From the NCBI GenBank assembly GCA_027012045.1, contig JALUZI010000096.1, positions 1-9,368 on the forward strand: 9,368 bases of DNA. Direction: 5' to 3'. Below, piece by piece: positions 1-6,487 of this stretch (position 1 is the stretch's first letter; each line of letters starts with the position of its first letter). The notes beneath the pieces were generated by a model that did not search any database, was not told where the DNA came from, and worked only from the letters and a program-made list of their open reading frames with translations. The position numbers were made by a program, and so were the translations under genes. The stretch comes from Desulfurococcales archaeon (GTDB taxonomy: Archaea > Thermoproteota > Thermoprotei_A > Sulfolobales > Acidilobaceae).

Positions 1-873
1 CCCCACAGCTCTTTTGATAGGAGCATCTGTGTCGAGGTACCCCATCACATAACATCAATCTGGGTTCCCTATAAGAGGAGAGATACCGGTAAAACAGGCT
101 CCAGAGGATTAGGGCTAGTCGTTTCACCGAAACTAAAAATGTGTCTTTTCAAGGACTACATTCCAGAACCTTATACTTACATCGGAGAAATAGAATTTCT
201 CCAAAACCGACGGTTAAACGCTGGGACTAGAAATATTGGTGTTAAAACGGTTTTACCTCCCGGATACGGTTACTCAGTAAGCGCGGCTACATTAATAGCC
301 TACTTCCTCCTGGAAAACTATTTTGATTCCAATAAGGGATACATCGAGTCTCTACGACTTGCTCATGCGGCCGAAATAGAAGAAAAAAGCGGTTTAGGGG
401 ACGTCTTAGCAATATCGTCTGGAAAAGGAATAGCCTACCGGGCTAAGGAAGGGTCTCCAGGGATAGGTCTAGTAGAAAGTTTCTACATACCGAGCTCAAT
501 TACTATTTACTCGATACATGGGGGGAGAATGCACACAGTAGAACTATTAAACATGTACACGAATAAAACTAGGAAACTAGCTTTATCTCTATTGAAAGCA
601 TTTGAGAATGACCCAGGTTTTGATAAGTTCTTAGAGTTATCACGCGAGTTCACACTGAAAGCCAAGATGCACATATTCGCCCCCGACAAGCTAGTTGAAG
701 CCGAATCAGCGCCGGGTATAATCGGCTTCTACGCAAAGAAATCCGTTGCCATCTTCTTAGTTGAAAAGGACAGAGCCCTAGACGCCTTGGACGAGATAAA
801 AACTGTTTTCCCCGGCCATAAAATTGTAAGCTTAGACCCAGAATACAATGGAATAAATATTTCCGTATTCTAG
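1..873 (+). CDS. Pantoate kinase (archaeal PoK, GHMP kinase family), 5' end outside the window
   Basis: The frame is open from base 1 to the TAG at 871-873, giving 290 visible residues. It phosphorylates pantoate to 4-phosphopantoate with ATP, a step of archaeal coenzyme A synthesis, in the cytosol. Visible residues 14-40 contain the N-terminal family signature: PHH, then WVP, then GSRGLG. A Gly/Ser-rich GHMP ATP-binding loop (PPGYGYSVSAA) lies at about 86-96, and SGLGDV at 130-135. The ATG at 139 is therefore internal: starting there would remove the conserved first strand and the GSRG segment. No ATG, GTG or TTG occurs in frame between 1 and 138, so the true start lies upstream of the window. 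The next CoA gene follows after 33 nt on the same strand, which supports the identification. Family assignment is from recognised motifs, without a database search. Confidence 0.92.
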   Translation, partial: PHSSFDRSICVEVPHHITSIWVPYKRRDTGKTGSRGLGLVVSPKLKMCLFKDYIPEPYTYIGEIEFLQNRRLNAGTRNIGVKTVLPPGYGYSVSAATLIAYFLLENYFDSNKGYIESLRLAHAAEIEEKSGLGDVLAISSGKGIAYRAKEGSPGIGLVESFYIPSSITIYSIHGGRMHTVELLNMYTNKTRKLALSLLKAFENDPGFDKFLELSREFTLKAKMHIFAPDKLVEAESAPGIIGFYAKKSVAIFLVEKDRALDALDEIKTVFPGHKIVSLDPEYNGINISVF

Positions 874-906
874 GACAGGCGCGGCGATAAGAGAGGTGTA
901 GACAGG

Positions 907-1677
907 TTGGATATACCTAAATCCCACCCGAGATACGAATCCCTTGTTATGAGGGAGCGAATAATCGAAGGCTACAAGAAAGGCATAGTAGCCCTTGCAG
1001 GCCTGATAGCCCATGGTAGAGGGGAGGCTTTCGACTATATCATAGGAGAGGAAACAAGGGGCTTCGCTAGAAAAGCCATAAGAGCTGCTGCCGCATTAAT
1101 GCTTCTGTCAAAAAGACCTGTTGTAAGTGTTAACGGAAATACAGCCGTTCTAATCCCCGAATATCTAGTCGAGTATTCTAACTTGACAAATATACCATTG
1201 GAAGTCAACCTGTTCTACAGGACGAGGGAGAGAGAGGAAGCTATATACCGGTTCCTTAAAAGTTATGGCGCTAAAGAAGTCTTAGGTGTTTATGACGAGA
1301 CTACTGTATTAGAAGGACTCGAGAGTTGGAGAAGAGTCGTAAGTGTAAAAGGAATATATTCCGCTGACACTGTTCTTGTACCGTTAGAAGATGGAGATAG
1401 AACTGAAGCCTTGAAACGAGCGGGAAAGAGAGTTATAGCGATTGACTTAAACCCTTTCTCGAGAACATCAATCGCCGCTGACATAACAATAGTTGATAAT
1501 ATAACGAGGGCATTCCCCCTTCTGATAAAATACACCAGAGAGCTTAGAGAAGAGCCAGTCGATTATCTGAGAGATATTGTTGACTCATACAATAACAAAG
1601 AAACCCTGTCAGAATCGATAGCTTTTATCCGGGATAGACTTACCGCCCTCGCCAATGCCCCCCTCGACTTCAAGTGA
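907..1677 (+). CDS. 4-phosphopantoate--beta-alanine ligase (phosphopantothenate synthetase)
   Basis: This 256-residue protein joins 4-phosphopantoate to beta-alanine using ATP and gives 4'-phosphopantothenate, the step after pantoate kinase in archaeal CoA synthesis. Family signatures are intact from end to end: IPKSHPRYESL at 3-13, GLIAHGRGEAFDY at 32-44, SVNGN at 74-78, EVNLFYRTRER at 99-109, LVPLEDGDRTEAL at 157-169 and IDLNPFSRT at 179-187. Length is normal for the family. The start is TTG at 907, preceded by GAGGTG at 893-898 with 8 nt spacing. No ATG is needed, because the first conserved motif begins at residue 3. The pair with the upstream kinase is almost certainly an operon. The last 69 nt overlap, in antisense, the 3' end of the convergent gene that ends at 1609. 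Confidence 0.96.
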   Translation: MDIPKSHPRYESLVMRERIIEGYKKGIVALAGLIAHGRGEAFDYIIGEETRGFARKAIRAAAALMLLSKRPVVSVNGNTAVLIPEYLVEYSNLTNIPLEVNLFYRTREREEAIYRFLKSYGAKEVLGVYDETTVLEGLESWRRVVSVKGIYSADTVLVPLEDGDRTEALKRAGKRVIAIDLNPFSRTSIAADITIVDNITRAFPLLIKYTRELREEPVDYLRDIVDSYNNKETLSESIAFIRDRLTALANAPLDFK

Positions 1678-2265
1678 ACCTGGGCTACCTCTAGTAATGG
1701 AGCCTGTAATTTTGAACGAGACGGTCTCGGCGATATCTAGTATACGGTTAGCAATCTCTCTTTCAACAGCCAGATCCTCATCATAATCCTCTGATTCCTC
1801 TAGGAAATCAACGATTCCAGGTAAGACCTCGAAAACTATCTTCTTAAACCTCCGCTTTTCGCTTTCTAGGACTCTCTTCTTCTTAACTAGCTTCTCGAGA
1901 TACTCGAGAATCCCTAACGGGTCAAGACTATAGAATTGTATTCTGAGAAGTCTAATCCTGGGATCGTTAAGGGATCCGCCAGCGCCAATCGACGCTTTTA
2001 GAAGGTTTAAATCAACTATTTTCCACCAGTGCTGGTTACTGCTTTTGTACGAGGTTTCAATTAACCCGACTTCTCTCTCCAATATCCTCAATAGCGGTGA
2101 GGGATTGTAGCTTAGACCATAGTTGGACAGTCTCTTTTTTATGGATTTAAAACTGAAATCGCCTAGTTTGCCTTCACTGCTCGGGTAAACTGCTTCTTCA
2201 TAGATAGCCCTCAGTAGCATCCGCCCACGCTCCCCGTATTGCGCTAGAAAATCATTTATATCCAT
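1609..2265 (-). CDS. Conserved-looking hypothetical protein with an N-terminal winged-helix-like region
   Basis: I do not recognise this 218-residue protein. Residues about 12-88 look like a winged helix-turn-helix: a first helix (RMLLRAIYEEA), then a segment starting SFKSIKKRL, a likely recognition helix (PSPLLRILEREVGL), and an aromatic wing (HWWKIVD). The middle is strongly charged and helical (LEKLVKKKRVLESEKRRFKK), then acidic (LEESEDYDEDLAVE). The tail is Gly/Ser-rich. A DNA- or RNA-binding role is inference. The start is ambiguous by one codon: ATG at 2265, or TTG at 2268 directly before it. GGAAAGGTG upstream lies 10 nt from the TTG and 13 nt from the ATG. The 3' end overlaps the phosphopantothenate synthetase gene tail to tail by 69 nt. 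There is no sign of frameshift. Confidence 0.78.
   Translation of the reverse strand: MDINDFLAQYGERGRMLLRAIYEEAVYPSSEGKLGDFSFKSIKKRLSNYGLSYNPSPLLRILEREVGLIETSYKSSNQHWWKIVDLNLLKASIGAGGSLNDPRIRLLRIQFYSLDPLGILEYLEKLVKKKRVLESEKRRFKKIVFEVLPGIVDFLEESEDYDEDLAVEREIANRILDIAETVSFKITGSITRGSPGSLEVEGGIGEGGKSIPDKSYRF
1892..1910. repeat. Perfect 8-bp inverted repeat with 3-nt spacer, inside a coding region
   Basis: TTCTCGAG, spacer ATA, CTCGAGAA. It falls in codons for the Leu-Glu-Tyr-Leu-Glu stretch of the minus-strand hypothetical protein, so repeated CTCGAG codon pairs may explain it. No function can be assigned. Confidence 0.5.
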
Positions 2266-2322
2266 CAACTGGGCGATACACCTTTCCCGTTCAAATCCAT
2301 AATTAACATTATTGTACTGCCC

Positions 2323-2330
2323 AAATATTT
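2323..2330 (-). promoter_or_regulatory. Possible TATA box for the winged-helix-like gene
   Basis: AAATATTT reads on the minus strand about 60 nt before the start codon. With archaeal spacing it would place transcription start near 2300 and leave a leader of about 35 nt carrying the GGAAAGGTG ribosome site. A second AT-rich stretch, TTAATTAT near 2300, is an alternative. Weak evidence in AT-rich DNA. Confidence 0.3.
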
Positions 2331-2368
2331 CTTAATGGCACTATTAATCAAGTGAACATGTCGTGATA

Positions 2369-2401
2369 TTAAAAAATAAACCCTCAAGCATGGGAACCAT
2401 G
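2369..2401 (-). terminator. Possible terminator of the VTT-domain gene
   Basis: On the minus strand, 38 nt past the stop codon at 2439, CATGG-TTC-CCATG forms a perfect 5-bp hairpin (2389-2401). After 8 nt comes a T-rich run with TTTATTTTTT (2371-2380). T tracts are the usual archaeal termination signal, and the hairpin may be incidental. The 170 nt between the two minus-strand genes hold nothing else I can support apart from the promoter listed above. Confidence 0.4.
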
Positions 2402-2438
2402 TCTTCTACTGCTTCGGCTAGACAAAACATTATTGTCG

Positions 2439-3155
2439 CTAGGAAGATTTGTTCACATACTCAGAGTATTTCCTATACACCGGTTTCAAGAAGAAGAACA
2501 CTATAACGATCGACTGGAACAATACTTCAATAATAGCCCATACAAAACCTTTCTTCTGGTAGACCTCAATTACTCTATCCCAGTCCAGTTTTATAACAAC
2601 GTATGTGACAATCAGAGTTGCGATCACCGTTGCAAGGAGGATTTCCGGTGACAGTATGTTATTCTCACCGGTCAGTATTGACAGTGATGACCCGAAGGCC
2701 ACTGAGAGACCGGTGATTACGGTTTTCCCTAGTGTTACAGCGATAAAGAAACGGAATATGCTATACCCGGTAACGCTGAGAGGAATATAGAAGATGTCAT
2801 CGGGCAGGGGCGTGGAGGCGAATAGGAATAATGCTAAGAATATACCCCTATTGAACATGTTAGCAAACTTAGACAGTTGCTCCCTCTTCTCAGTCGATAT
2901 GAGTTTTCTACCGCTTCTGAAAAAGAAGAATAACAAAGTTTTCCCTAACCCTGCTCCAACCCCTCCAGCAATACCAACAGCTATTTTATCCACAGCACTG
3001 CCAGTGGATGCTGCATACAACGATATCATCACGAGGTATGGCACTGTTAGATAAGGTAGAATGTTACTTAAGAGAGCTACAATGAATATTCCAAAGATCC
3101 CTAGACTCTCCATATTCTGGAAAATGCTCGTAATGGACTCAGCGTTCAAAACCAT
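2439..3155 (-). CDS. VTT/DedA-like (SNARE-associated) integral membrane protein
   Basis: This 238-residue polytopic membrane protein has hydrophobic stretches at about 17-50, 57-80, 104-114, 134-156, 171-190 and 205-223. Features typical of the VTT (DedA/TMEM41/VMP1) family are the Pro-containing first hydrophobic unit (NILPYLTVPYLV, 31-42), a glycine-rich segment leading to GKTLLFFFF (71-79), and STPLPDDIFYIPL at 114-126 followed by RFF and GKT, which matches the family's second re-entrant half. Family members move or scramble lipids in the membrane; the substrate here is unknown. I prefer the ATG at 3155 to a longer reading that starts at 3203. AGGGG lies 5 nt before 3155, and the TATA box at 3192-3199 would otherwise fall within the coding sequence. 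Confidence 0.82.
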   Translation of the reverse strand: MVLNAESITSIFQNMESLGIFGIFIVALLSNILPYLTVPYLVMISLYAASTGSAVDKIAVGIAGGVGAGLGKTLLFFFFRSGRKLISTEKREQLSKFANMFNRGIFLALFLFASTPLPDDIFYIPLSVTGYSIFRFFIAVTLGKTVITGLSVAFGSSLSILTGENNILSPEILLATVIATLIVTYVVIKLDWDRVIEVYQKKGFVWAIIEVLFQSIVIVFFFLKPVYRKYSEYVNKSS

Positions 3156-3191
3156 TATTCCCCTTCGCGGATTAACACATTGATACTCGCG

Positions 3192-3199
3192 TTTTAAAA
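3192..3199 (-). promoter_or_regulatory. TATA box of the VTT-domain gene
   Basis: TTTTAAAA is centred about 26 nt before a predicted start site near 3170. That leaves a leader of about 15 nt with an SD site before the ATG at 3155. The octamer is a palindrome, so it might also act on the plus strand. Confidence 0.55.
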
Positions 3200-3202
3200 G
3201 CA

Positions 3203-3210
3203 TATTTAAG
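3203..3210 (+). promoter_or_regulatory. TATA box driving the structured RNA element and/or dph2
   Basis: TATTTAAG on the plus strand is centred 26 nt before 3232-3233, which is exactly where the GC-rich element begins. It lies back to back with the TATA box of the divergent membrane-protein gene, 4 nt away. The fit between TATA spacing and the GC boundary is the main support for transcription starting here. Confidence 0.5.
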
Positions 3211-3232
3211 CTGTTCCAAGCTAAAACAACTC

Positions 3233-3308
3233 GGGGATGACGAGGCTCGAAAGGGCTTAGCCTGAAAAGGCGTTGACGACCCCGCGCAGGGCCGACCCGG
3301 TGCTCTGA
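3233..3308 (+). ncRNA. Candidate box C/D-like sRNA or structured 5' leader of dph2
   Basis: About 66% G+C in an AT-richer genome, just downstream of a TATA box. Box-like motifs occur in C/D order: C-like ATGACGA (3237-3243), D'-like CTGA (3262-3265), C'-like TTGACGA (3273-3279) and D-like CTGA (3305-3308). Both C boxes differ from the RUGAUGA consensus at the same position, U5, which is the tolerant U-U pair of the kink-turn. Against a standard C/D sRNA, the guide spacers are 18 and 25 nt rather than about 12, and no terminal stem forms outside C and D. Alternative folds are GCCT-GAAA-AGGC (3260-3271), GGGG with CCCC (3233-3236 and 3280-3283), and a hairpin at 3286-3303. That hairpin contains GGTG, the likely ribosome site of dph2, so a cis-regulatory leader is an equal possibility. 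No rRNA or tRNA target was identified. Confidence 0.42.
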
Positions 3309-3310
3309 AG

Positions 3311-4369
3311 ATGGAAACAGTTAAATGTATGAGTGATCCCTATGTAGTTGAGATAAATCCATACGATCTAAACAAAGTTCCTTATGGAGGAACAATTCTA
3401 CTCCAGTTACCGGACGGTTTGAAACAGTATTCCGGTAGAATTGTCGAATGTTTGAGAAAGATTAAGGGTGATTTAAGAGTAGTAGTCGACGCATCCCCGA
3501 CCTATGGGGCATGCGACTTGCATTTAGATACCATAGAGGCGTTAAACCCGGACCTAGTGATTCACATAGGACATAATATGTACCCTAGAAAACTAGGATT
3601 CGTAGCAAACGCTGACAAGGCTGTTTCAAAGACTGTTTTCATCCCAGCGTATAGTTCCCTGCACATAGGCCAGGATATGTTAGACCGGTTAGCCAGGACC
3701 CTGTTAGGCCTTAATGCTAGGAAAACCTCAATTCTAGCCACAATACAACATGTAAAAGAACTACCTAAAATCGCCGAGTACCTTAAAACGAGGGGAATAG
3801 AACCAGTAATCCCAGAACCATTATTCCCCGAGATGGAAAGAGGGCAAGTATTAGGATGCGAGTACTCGGCTCTGACAACTGTAGACAATATAGTCGATAC
3901 TCATATACTGGTTTCAGGAGGCGACTTCCACTATCTGGGAGCACTACTAGCCTCAACGAAACCAGTCGTCAAAGTTGATCCATATACCTCTAAGATAACA
4001 GCAGACCCCGAAGCTAGGGATAAGATTATCCGGAAAAGATATTACAAGATCATGAAAGCCTTCGACGCCGATACATTCGGAATTATAATAGGGTCAAAAA
4101 CCGGTCAATACAGGCCATGGATAATAAATGCCCTGAGAAATACATTGAAGTCTGAAGGCAGGAAACACATTGAATTCATTATTGGCTCCTTAACCAAGGA
4201 TTCCCTGCTTAACATCGATACACCAGAGATAGGGGCATACATAGTTACTTCTTGCCCAAGACTACCAATCGACGATTTCGCGGAATTCCATAAACCGGTG
4301 CTTACGCCGGGGGAAGCATTGATGGTGTTGAAGAGGAAGCTGGACAGGTATCTCTTCCCCTGGTTTTAA
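3311..4369 (+). CDS. dph2: 2-(3-amino-3-carboxypropyl)histidine synthase Dph2 (diphthamide synthesis, step 1)
   Basis: In archaea Dph2 acts as a homodimer. Its [4Fe-4S] cluster cleaves S-adenosylmethionine to an aminocarboxypropyl radical that modifies the diphthamide histidine of elongation factor 2. The three cluster cysteines are present in their family contexts: C68 in YGACD, C183 in LGCEY and C315 in SCPR. Other family features are QLPDGL at 32-37, DASPTYGACD and SGGDFHYLG. Length, 352 residues, is normal. The start is either ATG 3311, with GGTG 8 nt upstream, or ATG 3329, with no ribosome site. The second would place the cysteines closer to the N-terminus, as in the Pyrococcus enzyme. 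An in-frame TGA at 3263-3265 rules out further extension. The gene converges on rps27e with a 21-nt gap. Confidence 0.95.
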   Translation: METVKCMSDPYVVEINPYDLNKVPYGGTILLQLPDGLKQYSGRIVECLRKIKGDLRVVVDASPTYGACDLHLDTIEALNPDLVIHIGHNMYPRKLGFVANADKAVSKTVFIPAYSSLHIGQDMLDRLARTLLGLNARKTSILATIQHVKELPKIAEYLKTRGIEPVIPEPLFPEMERGQVLGCEYSALTTVDNIVDTHILVSGGDFHYLGALLASTKPVVKVDPYTSKITADPEARDKIIRKRYYKIMKAFDADTFGIIIGSKTGQYRPWIINALRNTLKSEGRKHIEFIIGSLTKDSLLNIDTPEIGAYIVTSCPRLPIDDFAEFHKPVLTPGEALMVLKRKLDRYLFPWF

Positions 4370-4390
4370 ATAATGTATTTAGGGATAGGA

Positions 4391-4597
4391 TTACTCTAAG
4401 ACTCTTTCCACTATGCCTAGTATCTTAGCCTTGCCACCAGTGGGCACTACTAAAGGTTCTCCACAAGAGAGGCATCTAACTGGGAATGTCGCATGGTCAA
4501 ATATTATCTGTTTATACCCGCAGTTAGGGCATACGACCTGTACGAACCTGCTCCTAGGCTTAGGTATTAGAATCCTTCTTCTAGGTACTTGAGGCAC
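4391..4597 (-). CDS. rps27e: 30S ribosomal protein S27e (eS27)
   Basis: A 68-residue zinc-ribbon protein of the small ribosomal subunit. Cysteines C23, C26, C42 and C45 form the C-x2-C...C-x2-C site, and the family core DHATFPVRCLSCG (34-46) and PTGGKAKI (52-59) is intact. The start is GTG at 4597, preceded by GAGGTGA with 6 nt spacing; the SD overlaps the TGA stop of rpl44e. Only 6 nt separate the two genes, so they are cotranscribed, a pairing known across archaea. Confidence 0.97.
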   Translation of the reverse strand: MPQVPRRRILIPKPRSRFVQVVCPNCGYKQIIFDHATFPVRCLSCGEPLVVPTGGKAKILGIVERVLE

Positions 4598-4603
4598 CCT
4601 AGG

Positions 4604-4891
4604 TCACCTCACCACGTCAACTAGCTCTATCTTCTTGAGCCTTATACCCAGCCTATACGTGGTGTAACCGCACTTAGTACACCTAACTTTTAGGAGGACC
4701 TTTTTAGTTACTTTGGCAAACCTCTTCTGCTCCGGCTTCCTCTGGCTTCCATATCCTTCTTTTTTCCTCTTGTACCTTCTCTCTCCTTCGGATAATTTAC
4801 GTCTCTTGCCGTGCTTGTAGATGCTTACAGTATGCAATGTGTGTGTGCCGCACCTAGGGCAGTACGTTCTTATTTTCTTCGGAAACTTCAT
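4604..4891 (-). CDS. rpl44e: 50S ribosomal protein L44e (eL42)
   Basis: A 95-residue basic zinc-binding protein of the large subunit, sited near the ribosomal E site. Zinc ligands are C11 and C14 (YCPRCG) and C71 and C74 (RCTKCG). The middle is the family's Lys/Arg-rich stretch with GYGSQRKP at 46-53, and the C-terminus has GIRLKKIEL. The start is ATG 4891, with G-rich ribosome-site sequence (GGGGTGGTAGGG) just upstream. A TATA box at the end of the preceding gene suggests that the ribosomal pair has its own promoter as well as readthrough from the replication genes. Confidence 0.97.
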   Translation of the reverse strand: MKFPKKIRTYCPRCGTHTLHTVSIYKHGKRRKLSEGERRYKRKKEGYGSQRKPEQKRFAKVTKKVLLKVRCTKCGYTTYRLGIRLKKIELVDVVR

Positions 4892-4938
4892 ACCCTACCA
4901 CCCCTTAGCCTAGGACAAAAGGGTATTATCCTTGGCCA

Positions 4939-4948
4939 TTAAATATTT
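4939..4948 (-). promoter_or_regulatory. TATA box for the rpl44e-rps27e pair
   Basis: AAATATTTAA on the minus strand overlaps the TAA stop of the gins15 gene. With a spacing of about 26 nt it puts transcription start near 4917, giving a leader of about 26 nt with an SD site before the ATG at 4891. Confidence 0.5.
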
Positions 4949-5415
4949 GCCTTTGCCGAGACAGGATCTACGAACTCCAGTGCAGAGAGTAGTATTGAGT
5001 CGGACAGAGCCAAGAACATGTACTCTCCGGGCATGACAAATGATTTCTTGTATGGGTGTTGGAAGCTTTTCTTTGCCCTGACAACCACGTGTCCCGTCTC
5101 GGTAATCAGGTATTTACCGATAATGTGGGCAGCGTAAACATCGGCTAATTTGTTGATGAAGTCGAATACTCCTTTATCTATCCCGTCATAGCCCTCGTTT
5201 TTAGAGTTGAACCCCAATTCCTTTAACCTGAGAAACGCGATGAGCAGAGCGGCCTCCTCCAGTTCTTCCCGAAACCTCCTACAGTACTCTAGGCCTTGTT
5301 TAGATCCGCAGTAAACCGAAACGACGTCGTATGTTTTCCTTAAGTGATCCTTGCTTAACGGTTCAGCAATACCCATAGCAGCTTTGAAAGGCCCTCCCGC
5401 TGGAATGCTAGACAA
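4939..5415 (-). CDS. gins15: GINS complex subunit of the Gins15 (Gins51) type
   Basis: The likely role is as the Gins15 subunit of archaeal GINS, the core of the CMG-like replicative helicase with MCM and Cdc45/RecJ, which also contacts primase. The 158-residue protein has a helical A-domain-like part (about 20-105, with YCRRFREELEEAALLIAFLRLKELGF) and a short C-terminal B-domain-like strand region (about 122-152, PYKKSFVMPGEYMFLALSDSI). GINS proteins are highly divergent, so the sequence alone is only suggestive. Context is strong: as I recall, Sulfolobus encodes Gins15 directly next to primase PriS and a PCNA, and the same order is seen here. The start is TTG 5415, with AGGTGA 5 nt upstream, overlapping priS by 8 nt. 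An internal ATG at 5376 has GGGAGGG, but 15 nt away. Confidence 0.8.
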   Translation of the reverse strand: MSSIPAGGPFKAAMGIAEPLSKDHLRKTYDVVSVYCGSKQGLEYCRRFREELEEAALLIAFLRLKELGFNSKNEGYDGIDKGVFDFINKLADVYAAHIIGKYLITETGHVVVRAKKSFQHPYKKSFVMPGEYMFLALSDSILLSALEFVDPVSAKANI

Positions 5416-6487
5416 CTAGGTCACCTGTATTGAGTATATTTGCGAGACCTTTAAAAAAGAGGAAACTGCCGAGGCTTGCCTCTAAACGATAAATAGTATT
5501 CTTAGACAAACGGTATTTTCTCCCACCAAAACCGAATTTCAAGTTACATATAGGTTTTATCTTAACGGTTCCCTTGAACGGCGAGAATTGATCGAAGGTT
5601 AGATCGCTTATGTCTTTTGCGTCTATTTTTGCGACAACCAATCCCGATTTGCCGTTTATAGATCCTGGAATTCTGATGAGCCTGGTAACATCTATGGTTA
5701 CTTGTGCATCGACTTCAATACTAGCTAGCTTTATTATTTCATCCATCCTTGCACTGAATAAATCTTCGAACGCATAATTACCTGTGCCTCCGGACTCCTC
5801 ACGGTACAAATAACCAGCCCACCTGGCCAGCCGCCCCCTCCATCCAGGATCCTCTGGAGATGGAAGAACAGACTTGACGCCTTTTTTGCTCGGGAGAACT
5901 ATTCTCAGATCCAAACCGGTGCCATTTAAATAGTCAACTATTTCCCTTCGCTCATCGCTGTTCAAACCTAGAATACCCTTATCTCTGACAAGAACATGGA
6001 ATCCACGGTTACCTGAGAAATGTATCTCAACATTATCTAAGCCGAAATCGTTTTGAATAACTCTCTTAGCTTCTACTGCTTTTTGCAAACCTACAGCCAG
6101 GCATTTTTCATCTATGAAGCTAACATCAAGATTCTGCCCTTCGCATGGGTTATATATATAATTGGAGCATTCCGCGAGGTGGTCTACGTCTATATCCAGC
6201 TGTAACTCGGATCCTCTCCATCCCTTCTCACTCATTTTGGGTGCGTCTGGTAACTCGTATATTGCCGAGCTGTAAAACGCTGAATGGGGGGATTTCTCGA
6301 TTATCCATGCCAAGAGATTCTCTTTTGTATCGAATGATAAGTGACGTATGTATCCTTTAGAATCAAATAATTGAAAAGCGAATTCTCTACGCCTGAAATC
6401 TTCGGGTAAACTCAGACCGTTACCTTTTTTCCTATAAAAAAGCCGTACTAAGTGTTCTCTTGGATCACGTAATGAGCGGTGATACAT
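5408..6487 (-). CDS. priS: DNA primase small (catalytic) subunit PriS
   Basis: This 359-residue archaeo-eukaryotic primase catalytic subunit makes primers for replication together with PriL, which is not in this window. Catalytic carboxylates are D98 and D100 in QLDIDVDH, with a likely third at D260 before VTID. SGNRGFHV (158-165) forms the nucleotide-binding motif, and RLIRIPGSINGKSGL (269-283) is the conserved C-terminal block. The N-terminal REFAFQLF...YIRHLSF segment is also typical. The region where relatives carry a zinc knuckle has only three cysteines (C107, C115, C129) plus H103. The ATG at 6487 lies 23 nt inside pcn, with GGGGGAAGG about 10 nt upstream. It overlaps gins15 by 8 nt, so pcn, priS and gins15 should be translated from one message. 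Confidence 0.96.
   Translation of the reverse strand: MYHRSLRDPREHLVRLFYRKKGNGLSLPEDFRRREFAFQLFDSKGYIRHLSFDTKENLLAWIIEKSPHSAFYSSAIYELPDAPKMSEKGWRGSELQLDIDVDHLAECSNYIYNPCEGQNLDVSFIDEKCLAVGLQKAVEAKRVIQNDFGLDNVEIHFSGNRGFHVLVRDKGILGLNSDERREIVDYLNGTGLDLRIVLPSKKGVKSVLPSPEDPGWRGRLARWAGYLYREESGGTGNYAFEDLFSARMDEIIKLASIEVDAQVTIDVTRLIRIPGSINGKSGLVVAKIDAKDISDLTFDQFSPFKGTVKIKPICNLKFGFGGRKYRLSKNTIYRLEASLGSFLFFKGLANILNTGDLVV

Noticed and set aside
21..31. GGAGCATCTGT repeated near 8694.
   Set aside because: The two 11-nt copies lie within unrelated coding genes with no flanking similarity, so chance is enough.
1717..1729. CGAGAC-G-GTCTCG palindrome.
   Set aside because: It lies within the coding region of the winged-helix-like gene, and a 6-bp palindrome of this kind is expected by chance.
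2684..2778. GTGATGA, an 11-nt spacer, CTGA and GTGATTA on the plus strand, resembling box C/D sRNA motifs.
   Set aside because: It is antisense to the membrane-protein coding region, the next CTGA is more than 50 nt after the C'-like box, and there is no G+C rise or terminal stem. Chance is the simplest explanation.
2433..3054. Plus-strand ORFs at 2433-2651, 2605-2790 and 2794-3054.
   Set aside because: They lie antisense to a clear membrane-protein gene, overlap one another, and show no recognisable family or ribosome site.
4739..4760. GYGSQ in L44e in place of the more familiar GYGGQ.
   Set aside because: As far as I recall, crenarchaeal L44e proteins commonly have GYGS here, so this is lineage variation and not an anomaly.
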